Shown here one piece after another: positions 49,138 through 56,047 of a DNA stretch of 64,000 nucleotides. The position numbers and the translations under genes were made by a program. Below the pieces are notes generated by a model, which did not search any database, was not told the DNA's origin, and saw only the letters and a program-made list of their open reading frames with translations. This DNA comes from Sulfurimonas sp. Lineage in GTDB: Bacteria; Campylobacterota; Campylobacteria; Campylobacterales; Sulfurimonadaceae. The stretch spans positions 186,001-250,000 of the forward strand of contig NZ_JBFHGL010000003.1 in assembly GCF_041583195.1 (NCBI RefSeq), read 5' to 3'. Position 1 is the first letter of the stretch; every line of letters begins with the position of its first letter.

Positions 49138-49761
49138 ATGATATTTGAGCTATCAAATCCCCTTACAAAAACACTTATCACACACCTTAGAGATAAAAAC
49201 ACTAAAGCACCTCAATTTAGACATACAATATCAGAATTAACAAAACAACTTACATACGAAGCTTTAAAAGAGTTTCCTTTAATAGATAAAGAAACATCAA
49301 CTTGGCTTGGCAATAAAAATTATAAAACAATAGATGAAGAAGATATTATAGTTGTTACTGTTCTAAGAGCTGGTATGCCTATGCTAGACAGTGCCATGGA
49401 GCTTATTCCAAATGTAACTGCAGGTTTTTTAGCAATGAAACGTGATGAAGAAACACATAAAAGTATACTGTATTATGATAGATTGCCTGAGTGTAAAGGT
49501 AAAACCATACTTTTAGTTGATCCAATGGTAGCTACAGGTGGTTCCATGTGTGATGCTATTGAACTTATAAAATCCAGAATGCCTTCTAAAATCATAGCTT
49601 TAAATATTATCGGTTCACCTGATGGTTTAGAAACTCTCCATTCAAAACATCAAGATGTAGATATATACATTGCTCAAATTGATGAAGGGTTAAATAAAGA
49701 TAAATATATAATTCCTGGTCTTGGTGATGCTGGAGATCGTTCTTATAATACTGAAGATTAA
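49138..49761 (+). CDS. upp: Uracil phosphoribosyltransferase
   Basis: 207 residues. The PRPP-binding loop is LLVDPMVATGGSMCDAIEL; TVLRAGMPMLDSAMELIPN and the C-terminal YIVPGLGDAGDRSY-like segment (IIPGLGDAGDRSYNTE) are family marks. Salvages uracil to UMP. It follows the aspB terminator by 23 bp, so it depends on read-through or on a promoter inside the hairpin region. Confidence 0.96.
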   Translation: MIFELSNPLTKTLITHLRDKNTKAPQFRHTISELTKQLTYEALKEFPLIDKETSTWLGNKNYKTIDEEDIIVVTVLRAGMPMLDSAMELIPNVTAGFLAMKRDEETHKSILYYDRLPECKGKTILLVDPMVATGGSMCDAIELIKSRMPSKIIALNIIGSPDGLETLHSKHQDVDIYIAQIDEGLNKDKYIIPGLGDAGDRSYNTED

Positions 49762-49988
49762 AAACAACACCTCTTTATAATCCTGCCTAATTTTAAATAT
49801 AATTAATCAACATAATTTTCAAAAAAATACATTTATCAACTAATAATTAGTACCGTTTTTACTCATTTTATAAATTTTTTTTCATAATTTTTTTTTTAAT
49901 TTTACTATAAGTTATACAAATATTTTTTAATCCACTTTATGAGAATTGACATTTTTTCCACATTTAATTCTCTGTTTTAGTTAATTTT

Positions 49989-50010
49989 ATCACACTATTG
50001 TGATTTTTTT
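49989..50010 (+). terminator. Terminator-like hairpin upstream of the redox operon
   Basis: ATCACA (49989-49994) and TGTGAT (49999-50004) form a 6-bp stem with loop CTAT, followed by six more T residues to 50010. It could end the upp transcript or a short RNA starting at the TATAAT at 49776. Confidence 0.5.
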
Positions 50011-50019
50011 AAATATAGA

Positions 50020-50025
50020 TATAAT
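50020..50025 (+). promoter_or_regulatory. Candidate -10 element of the flavoprotein/Rieske/cytochrome operon
   Basis: TATAAT located 145 bp before the first start codon, directly downstream of a terminator-like hairpin and 13 bp before a 19-bp dyad. Transcription from here would give a leader of about 140 nt. Confidence 0.5.
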
Positions 50026-50038
50026 ATTAGATTATGTT

Positions 50039-50057
50039 CTTAAGCACTGTGTTTAAG
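50039..50057. promoter_or_regulatory. 19-bp dyad CTTAAGCAC-T-GTGTTTAAG
   Basis: Arms CTTAAGCAC and GTGTTTAAG are complementary at 8 of 9 positions around one central base. A one-base loop cannot form an RNA hairpin, so this reads as a DNA operator. It begins 13 bp after the candidate -10 element, a place where a bound protein would block transcription. Confidence 0.5.
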
Positions 50058-50170
50058 GTTTTTCAAGCTATTTGAGCCTTCGCCTAATATTCGATTAATA
50101 TAACTAATTGTAATATTTTTTTATCCGAATTTATTTGGAAAAGTAATAACATAACAAAACAGGAGAATTA

Positions 50171-51511
50171 ATGAATCGTCGTGACATACTTAAATATAGT
50201 GCAATCAGTGTTGCTGCTGCAAGTTTAACTGCATGTGGAAATAGTTCAGAGCCTAAACCAGAGGCTACTACAAGTGTTGGTACTAAAGCGCCTCTTCCAG
50301 CTGCAAAAGGTCCAAGAGTTGTGGTAGTAGGTGGTGGATGGAGTGGTTTAGCTGTAGCTAAATACACTAAAAAGTTTGCACCAAGTGCTGATGTTGTTTT
50401 AGTTGAAAAAAGATCAGAGTTTGTTTCTTGTCCAATCAGTAACTTATACTTAGTTGGTGCTAAAGATTTAGATTATTTAACTCACGATTATCTTCAAGCT
50501 GCTCGTGAAAACAACTATGCTTTCTTTAATGCAACTGCTACAGGTTTAGATAAAGCTAACAAAGTTTTACATACTAGTGAAGGTGATATAGATTTTGATC
50601 ACTTAGTTTTAGCACCTGGTATCGACTATGATTATAGTGTTTGGGGTGTTGATGCTGAAACAGAGCAAACACTTCGTACTAAGTATCCTGCAGGTTTCAT
50701 TCCAGGTAGTGAGCACATGACTATCAAAACTAAACTTGAAGACTTTGAAGGTGGTAACTTCATATTAACAGTACCAGGTGGTAACTATAGATGTCTTCCT
50801 GCTCCGTATGAGAGAGCATGTTTAATTGCTGAGTACTTCAAGAAAAATGAAATTGATGGAAAAGTTGTTCTTTTAGATGCTAATCCAGATATTACAATTA
50901 AAAAAGAAGGTTTCCAATCTTCATTTGATGAGATGTATAAAGATTATATTGAGTATCACCCAAGTTCTGCTATCACAAAAATTGACTTAGAGAAGAAAGT
51001 AGTTACTGCTGGTGAAATGGAAGATGAATACGAATTTGCTGATGCAGCATTCTACCCACATGTTCGTGGTGGAAAACTTCTAGAAGTTTGTGGTGTTGCA
51101 AAAGATACTGCATTTAACAAAATGGAAGGTAACATCGATCCGTTCACTTATGAAGTAATCGGTGAGAAAAACATTTACGTAGCTGGTGATGCACGTCCTA
51201 TGGGTTACTCTAAATCAGGTAACACTGCAAACTCTGAGGGTCACTACTTAGGTTCTTTCATAGCTAACAGAATCAATAAAAATACTGACTTAGAGTGGAA
51301 ATCTCCATTAACAGTATGTTATTCTGCAGTTTCTGCTAATCCTGAACATGCAATTTCTGTTAGAGCTGAGTATAAATTCGAAGGTAAAAAACTTGCTGGA
51401 TTTACTAATGTTGATCTTTCTCAAGAATGGCGTGGTACTACTGGTATTAACAACGGTAAAGCTCTTAACGAATGGGCTAAAGGTATGTTTAGAGATATGT
51501 TTAACGCATAA
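50171..51511 (+). CDS. Flavocytochrome c sulfide dehydrogenase flavoprotein-like (FccB/SoxF type) Tat lipoprotein
   Basis: 446 residues. The N-terminus has a twin-arginine signal (NRRDILKYSAISVAAASLTAC); the lipobox LTAC puts a lipid-anchored Cys at 22. An FAD Rossmann motif VVVGGGWSGLAVAKY (52-66) follows. Cys208 in NYRCLPAPYERAC matches the first redox-active Cys of FccB (YRCPPGPYERA), and the second FAD motif is NIYVAGDARPMGYSKSG. The second FccB redox Cys (usually WCPVDP) is missing: the sequence reads EGNIDPFTYEV near 319-329. Cys307 or Cys217 might substitute. The C-terminal FCSD flavin-binding domain (CYSAVSANPEHAISV) is present. It probably oxidises a sulfur compound in the periplasm. 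Confidence 0.85.
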   Translation: MNRRDILKYSAISVAAASLTACGNSSEPKPEATTSVGTKAPLPAAKGPRVVVVGGGWSGLAVAKYTKKFAPSADVVLVEKRSEFVSCPISNLYLVGAKDLDYLTHDYLQAARENNYAFFNATATGLDKANKVLHTSEGDIDFDHLVLAPGIDYDYSVWGVDAETEQTLRTKYPAGFIPGSEHMTIKTKLEDFEGGNFILTVPGGNYRCLPAPYERACLIAEYFKKNEIDGKVVLLDANPDITIKKEGFQSSFDEMYKDYIEYHPSSAITKIDLEKKVVTAGEMEDEYEFADAAFYPHVRGGKLLEVCGVAKDTAFNKMEGNIDPFTYEVIGEKNIYVAGDARPMGYSKSGNTANSEGHYLGSFIANRINKNTDLEWKSPLTVCYSAVSANPEHAISVRAEYKFEGKKLAGFTNVDLSQEWRGTTGINNGKALNEWAKGMFRDMFNA

Positions 51512-51608
51512 TCTACTATTTTGCAGCACTTTGCTGCAAAATTATTAAACTAAGAATTTATGATAGAATGCTTACTTTAATAATTTATTTTAAGGAGATG
51601 AATTTATA

Positions 51609-52355
51609 ATGGAAAGAAGAGATTTTTTAAAAGTTGTTGGAGGAGCTAGTTTTATAGCTATTGCACCTTCATTAATAAAAGGTAATTTATATGCAGCTGA
51701 CGGTACAATGTATACTGCTTATAACAAAGTACAATTGTTAGATGGGAATGGGAACCCTATTCTAGCTTCGAAATTAGCTAAAGAAGAAAACTACGTGTTT
51801 AATTATCCTCATGTTGGTACATCTTGTATGTTAATATCGCTTCCAAAAGCAACTGAAAGAAAAGTGTCTTTAAAAAGTGAAGACGGTGAAGAGTATATCT
51901 GGAACGGTGGCGTAGGTAAAGAGAGAAATATAGTAGCTTATAGTGCTATATGTCCTCACCAGTTAACGCACATAAATAAAAAAGACACTTTTATGTCTTA
52001 TCTAAAGTCTGGCGGTAAAACTATGGCTTGTACGAAAGAGATGGAGTGTAGCAAAACTGGTAGCGTTATAGTTTGTGGTTCACACCTTTCTGCTTATGAT
52101 CCATATAAGGGTTGTAAAGTTTTAGGTGGACCTGCCCCTCAACCTTTAGCATCAATTGTACTAGAGCATCATGATGATGATACACTTTGGGCAGTAGGCG
52201 TACTTGGTCCAGATAAATTTCACGAGTTTTTCAAAGCATTTAAACCTGAATTAAAAGAACAATACGGTGGAAAAAGAAAAGCTAAGAAACAAGTTAAAGA
52301 TAGTGCTCAAACTGTTACTTTAGCAGAGTTTACAAAAGATATCATTAGATACTAA
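51609..52355 (+). CDS. Tat-exported atypical Rieske [2Fe-2S] protein
   Basis: 248 residues with an AAGGAG site upstream. The signal ERRDFLKVVGGASFIAIAP is twin-arginine. Cluster ligands are C115-P-H117 (AICPHQLTHI) and C156-G-S-H159 (VICGSHLSAYDP), and GGPAPQPLASI follows as in genuine Rieske proteins. Two features are odd. The Cys pair that normally forms the disulfide next to the cluster (CTHxGC and CPCH) is absent (Thr120, Ser158). Also, 38 residues separate H117 and C156, about twice the usual distance. The insertion carries extra Cys141 and Cys147. It lies between the flavoprotein and cytochrome genes, so it likely relays electrons between them. Confidence 0.85.
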   Translation: MERRDFLKVVGGASFIAIAPSLIKGNLYAADGTMYTAYNKVQLLDGNGNPILASKLAKEENYVFNYPHVGTSCMLISLPKATERKVSLKSEDGEEYIWNGGVGKERNIVAYSAICPHQLTHINKKDTFMSYLKSGGKTMACTKEMECSKTGSVIVCGSHLSAYDPYKGCKVLGGPAPQPLASIVLEHHDDDTLWAVGVLGPDKFHEFFKAFKPELKEQYGGKRKAKKQVKDSAQTVTLAEFTKDIIRY

Positions 52356-52364
52356 AGGGAAAAA

Positions 52365-52772
52365 ATGAAAAAAATAATTTATACACTTACAGCAACATTA
52401 CTTTTAATATCACCGCTTAGTGCAAACCAAACACAAAGAGCACAACTTGCTTCTGATATGAGATCGATGCTTGCTGCAATGGAGATGATACAAAAAGGTG
52501 GGTTTTATTCTAAAAAAGAGATGATGCAAAAAGGTGTAACTGATCTAAAAAGAGGTTTACATTCTTTAAAAAGCTCAGACGCTAAAGAGTATCTACCTCA
52601 AGATAAAGCTTATGCAGATAAATTTGCTCAAAAAAGAGCAAATATGATTGAAATGTATGCTAATGATCTTATTAGTTCTTTAGAACGTAATAACATGGAT
52701 GATGCTCTAGAAGATTATACACAAATGTTAAAGCAGTGTACATCTTGCCATTCTCGTATTAGAAAATACTAA
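52365..52772 (+). CDS. Periplasmic monoheme cytochrome c'-like protein
   Basis: 135 residues. A Sec signal peptide (KKIIYTLTATLLLISPLSA) precedes a four-helix-type mature protein rich in Lys and Met. The single heme motif CTSCH is only a few residues from the C-terminus (about 126-130), the arrangement of the cytochrome c'/c556 family. Nine bases separate it from the Rieske gene and AAAGGG precedes the ATG. It is the last gene of the operon, followed by a hairpin. Likely the soluble electron acceptor of the flavoprotein/Rieske pair. Confidence 0.85.
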   Translation: MKKIIYTLTATLLLISPLSANQTQRAQLASDMRSMLAAMEMIQKGGFYSKKEMMQKGVTDLKRGLHSLKSSDAKEYLPQDKAYADKFAQKRANMIEMYANDLISSLERNNMDDALEDYTQMLKQCTSCHSRIRKY

Positions 52773-52779
52773 TTTCATA

Positions 52780-52803
52780 TTTAAAGCCTTCTACGGCTTT
52801 AAA
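52780..52803. terminator. Bidirectional terminator between the cytochrome gene and lpxD
   Basis: TTTAAAGCC (52780-52788) pairs with GGCTTTAAA (52795-52803), a 9-bp stem with a 6-nt loop, between two convergent genes. T tracts are short on both sides (AT-mixed), but the position and stem fit a shared terminator. Confidence 0.75.
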
Positions 52804-52830
52804 TAATTAAATAGTTTATTATATAGTAAC

Positions 52831-53781
52831 CTATTTAATTAGTCTTGCTATTTTTCCTTGTATTTTTAACCATAACTTATGATCCATAAACGGAAAGCCT
52901 GCATATGTTTTTCCACTTGTTTTTACTGTTTTAGTTACACCTGTTCTTGCCGCAAACGTATTAAACGGAGCTATCTCTAAATGCCCTGCCACACCTGACT
53001 GTGCACCAAATACATTACTTCTACCAACTTTAGATGAACCCGCAAAACCTGTCTGACTTGCAACAACTGCATTTTCACCTATTTCACAGTTGTGAGCAAC
53101 TTGAATCAGATTATCTAGTCTTGCACCTGCTTTTATTGTTGTTGAACCAAATACAGCCCTGTCAATAGAGTTGTTTGAACCAATCTCAACATTATCACCT
53201 ATCACAACGTTTCCATTATGATAGATCTTGTTATGCTCACCTACCCTATTTGATGCAAAACCAAAACCATCACTTCCTATGACAGTTCCTGCATGAATAA
53301 TACAATCGTTTCCTACTACACACTCTTTATATACTACAACATTTGGATAAAGAATAGTATTGTCACCAATTTTTGCACTTGCACCTACATATGCACCTGC
53401 CATAATCCTACAATTCTTACCTATTACAGCACCATTTGCCACTTCAGCCTTAGCCGATACACTAGTGCCCTCTCCTATTATTGCCTTAGGTAGGTTGTTA
53501 TCTTCAATAGGTGTAGAGAAAAATTTAGAAAGCGTAGCCATATCCCAATAAGGTGATTCTACAACCAAAGCTACACATCCATCAGGTAGTGCATCTTTAT
53601 TTGCTTCATCTATTAAAATAGCGCCTGCATTTGAGTTAGCTACATCTTTAATATACTTAGAATTAGCTACAAAAGATATTTCACTTTCAGTTGCATCTGA
53701 GAGTGTATTCATACCAGTTACTTCAAAACACTCGTCTTCTAATTCAATACCTATATTTGCTACTAACTCTTTTAATGTCAT
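52831..53781 (-). CDS. lpxD: UDP-3-O-acylglucosamine N-acyltransferase
   Basis: 316 residues. The N-terminal uridine-binding domain (SDATESEISFVANSKYI) precedes a long left-handed beta-helix. The catalytic His is in LIQVAHNCEIGENAVVA, and GSDGFGFASNR is a typical segment. It adds the N-linked hydroxyacyl chain of lipid A. It sits 1 bp after ilvH, an unrelated pathway, and this grouping of lpxD with ilvBH is likely just shared transcription. Confidence 0.95.
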   Translation of the reverse strand: MTLKELVANIGIELEDECFEVTGMNTLSDATESEISFVANSKYIKDVANSNAGAILIDEANKDALPDGCVALVVESPYWDMATLSKFFSTPIEDNNLPKAIIGEGTSVSAKAEVANGAVIGKNCRIMAGAYVGASAKIGDNTILYPNVVVYKECVVGNDCIIHAGTVIGSDGFGFASNRVGEHNKIYHNGNVVIGDNVEIGSNNSIDRAVFGSTTIKAGARLDNLIQVAHNCEIGENAVVASQTGFAGSSKVGRSNVFGAQSGVAGHLEIAPFNTFAARTGVTKTVKTSGKTYAGFPFMDHKLWLKIQGKIARLIK

Positions 53782-53782
53782 C

Positions 53783-54262
53783 TTAACGCTCCAGCGCTAC
53801 AGCGCCGCTTCTTACTATCTCTTTAGGATTATATCTTTGTATAATTTTTAAGAAGTTATCTACACGTTTTGGCTCATCGGCAACCATAGCTATAACTACG
53901 TTTTCACCAACATTTACTATTTTACCGTTGTATGCTTCACATAGAGTACTGATATCTGTAATATTTTCAGATACAGGGAACTTAACCATAGCCATCTCTT
54001 TTTCAACTAAATCTACATGCTCATACACTCTATATACAGGTATAAGCTTATGGAGCTGTTTTGTGATCTGCTCAATTACGCGAACTGAACCGTATGTAAC
54101 TATTGTAAGTCTTGAGTATCTACTCTCAGGAATAGGTGCTACAGTTAATGATGTAATATTATACCCGCGTGCAGAGAAAAGATCAGTTATACGAGATAAT
54201 ACACTTGATTCATTAACAACGATTACTGATACTACTCTTCTTTCGTCAATTTCGTGCATCAT
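53783..54262 (-). CDS. ilvH: Acetolactate synthase, small (regulatory) subunit
   Basis: 159 residues. An N-terminal ACT domain (VVNESSVLSRITDLFSARGYNI) that senses valine is followed by the ilvH C-terminal domain. Two Met codons open the gene (54260-54262 and 54257-54259); AAGGAG lies inside the last codons of ilvB and the stop/start junction is TAATG, so the subunits are translated together. Confidence 0.95.
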   Translation of the reverse strand: MMHEIDERRVVSVIVVNESSVLSRITDLFSARGYNITSLTVAPIPESRYSRLTIVTYGSVRVIEQITKQLHKLIPVYRVYEHVDLVEKEMAMVKFPVSENITDISTLCEAYNGKIVNVGENVVIAMVADEPKRVDNFLKIIQRYNPKEIVRSGAVALER

Positions 54263-55959
54263 TATTTATCTCCTTTCTTTTCTAATAACATCATATTAAA
54301 TAAACTACCGCCTGCAGGAACCATTGGAAGAACGTTTTCAAGTCTCTCAACGCTAACTTCTATAAAAGTTACTACATCTTTCTTTATTGCGTCTTTAAGT
54401 GCAGCATCAAACTCTTCTTTAGTTGAAACCCTATAACCTGCCCCACCAAAAGCCTCTGCTAGTTTTACAAAATCAGGCTGGATGCTTAGATCTGTTTCAG
54501 AGTGACGCTTATCATAAAAAAGTGTCTGCCACTGACGAACCATTCCAAGATAATTGTTATTTAAAATAATATTTATAACAGGCAGTTTCTTCTCAACAGC
54601 CGTCATTAACTCTTGAACATTCATTAAAATAGAACCATCACCAGTAAAGTTAATACTAATTTTCTCTGGAGTTGCTGCTTTAACACCCATAGCCGCAGGG
54701 AAACCAAATCCCATAGTACCTAAACCACCAGAACTCATAAACTGGCGAGGTCTGCTAAATGGATAAAACTGAGCTGTCCACATTTGGTGCTGACCAACAT
54801 CTGTTGAGATATTAGCATCATCTCCAAGTAATTCACCAACACGTTCAACTACCCATTGAGGTTTAATTCTTTCACTGTCTTCATGATACATTAATGGATG
54901 AAGCTCATCAAACTTAGCAATAGTATCACGCCATTGAACATATTTTTTAGAATCGATTCTATCACTAAGTTCTAACATATCTTGAACAACGCACTTAACA
55001 TCACCAACAATCGGATAATCTGCATTTACAAGTTTTGAGATAGATGCCGGATCGATATCTACATGTATAACACCTGCATTTTTAGCAAATTCACTAAGTT
55101 TACCAGTTACACGGTCATCAAATCTAGCACCAAGCGCGATAACTAAATCTGTCTCACTCATAGCCATATTAGATGCATATGAACCGTGCATACCAAGCAT
55201 ACCTACTAATAACTCATCATCGTGACTTAGAGTTCCACGAGCCATAAAAGTCTCTACTGCAGGTATACCTGTTTTAGCTACAAGCTCTCTAACATCATAA
55301 GCTGCATTTGAATTAATAACACCACCACCTAAATAAAACAGTGGGCGCTTAGCCTTACTCATAGCTTCTATAGCTTTTTTGATCTGACGAGGATTACCCT
55401 TAGTATGAGGTTTATATGTCTCTAAGTCAAGTTCTACAGTATAATCAAACTCTGCTATCTCAGCAGTTACGTCTTTTGGAATATCAACATGAACAGGACC
55501 TGGACGACCTGAAGCTGCTATATAAAAAGCCTCTTTTAAAATTCTTGGCAGATCTGCTGCACAAGTTACCAGATAGTTATGCTTAGTACATGAGCGGCTG
55601 ATTCCAACTGCATCGATCTCTTGAAATGCGTCTGTACCGATTAGACTCATTGGTACTTGACCCGAGATTACAACCAAAGGGATTGAATCCATATATGCAT
55701 CTGCTAAACCTGTTACTGCGTTTGTAAAACCAGGACCTGATGTAATCATAGCTACACCAACTTTACCGCTTGCTTTAGCGTAACCTTCTGCAGCATGAAC
55801 AGCAGCTTGTTCATGACGAGTTAGTATGTGATGAAACTTATCCTGTTTATAAATTTCATCGTAGACATTCATGATGGCTCCACCAGGGTATCCAAAAACA
55901 GTTTCAACACCCTCTTCAATTAAAGCTTCTATGACCATTTGAGCGCCATTTATTTGCAT
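54262..55959 (-). CDS. ilvB: Acetolactate synthase, large (catalytic) subunit
   Basis: 565 residues. The TPP-activating Glu is in HILTRHEQAAVHAAEGYA, and the TPP motif is NFTGDGSILMNVQEL with NIILNNNYLGMVRQWQ. FAD-region sequences (ALGARFDDRVTGK) are intact. It makes acetolactate or acetohydroxybutyrate, the first common step for Val, Leu and Ile. ilvA lies 2.2 kb upstream on the same strand, separated by the WD40 gene. No leader peptide or attenuator is visible in the 88 bp upstream. Confidence 0.96.
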   Translation of the reverse strand: MQINGAQMVIEALIEEGVETVFGYPGGAIMNVYDEIYKQDKFHHILTRHEQAAVHAAEGYAKASGKVGVAMITSGPGFTNAVTGLADAYMDSIPLVVISGQVPMSLIGTDAFQEIDAVGISRSCTKHNYLVTCAADLPRILKEAFYIAASGRPGPVHVDIPKDVTAEIAEFDYTVELDLETYKPHTKGNPRQIKKAIEAMSKAKRPLFYLGGGVINSNAAYDVRELVAKTGIPAVETFMARGTLSHDDELLVGMLGMHGSYASNMAMSETDLVIALGARFDDRVTGKLSEFAKNAGVIHVDIDPASISKLVNADYPIVGDVKCVVQDMLELSDRIDSKKYVQWRDTIAKFDELHPLMYHEDSERIKPQWVVERVGELLGDDANISTDVGQHQMWTAQFYPFSRPRQFMSSGGLGTMGFGFPAAMGVKAATPEKISINFTGDGSILMNVQELMTAVEKKLPVINIILNNNYLGMVRQWQTLFYDKRHSETDLSIQPDFVKLAEAFGGAGYRVSTKEEFDAALKDAIKKDVVTFIEVSVERLENVLPMVPAGGSLFNMMLLEKKGDK

Positions 55960-56047
55960 GAAAAGTCTCCTATTATAAAATTTCAGGGATTATACTTAAA
56001 AAGCTTTTTGATTTAGGTTAAAGTTGTAAATAATTTTAAAGTTTATA

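Larger units (their letters stand above)
49762..50170 (+). other. 409-bp leader/intergenic region before the redox operon
   Basis: No gene is seen. In order it holds a TATAAT at 49776-49781, a very T-rich zone, a terminator-like hairpin at 49989-50010, a second TATAAT at 50020-50025, a 19-bp dyad at 50039-50057, and an AGGAG ribosome site just before 50171. This is by far the longest non-coding stretch in the plus-strand series and suggests dedicated control of the operon that follows. Confidence 0.6.

Noticed and set aside
49989-50004. TCACA-N4-TGTGA read as a CRP/FNR-type site
   Set aside because: CRP sites are TGTGA-N6-TCACA; here the halves are in the opposite order and the hairpin is followed by a T-run, so a terminator fits better.
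53928-54299. Plus-strand open frame of 123 codons across ilvH
   Set aside because: Antisense shadow of ilvH and the end of ilvB with no ribosome site or recognisable product.
55996-56010. AAAAAGCTTTTT palindrome upstream of ilvB
   Set aside because: Simple A/T-run palindrome, common by chance in this base composition; no leader peptide or attenuator structure around it.
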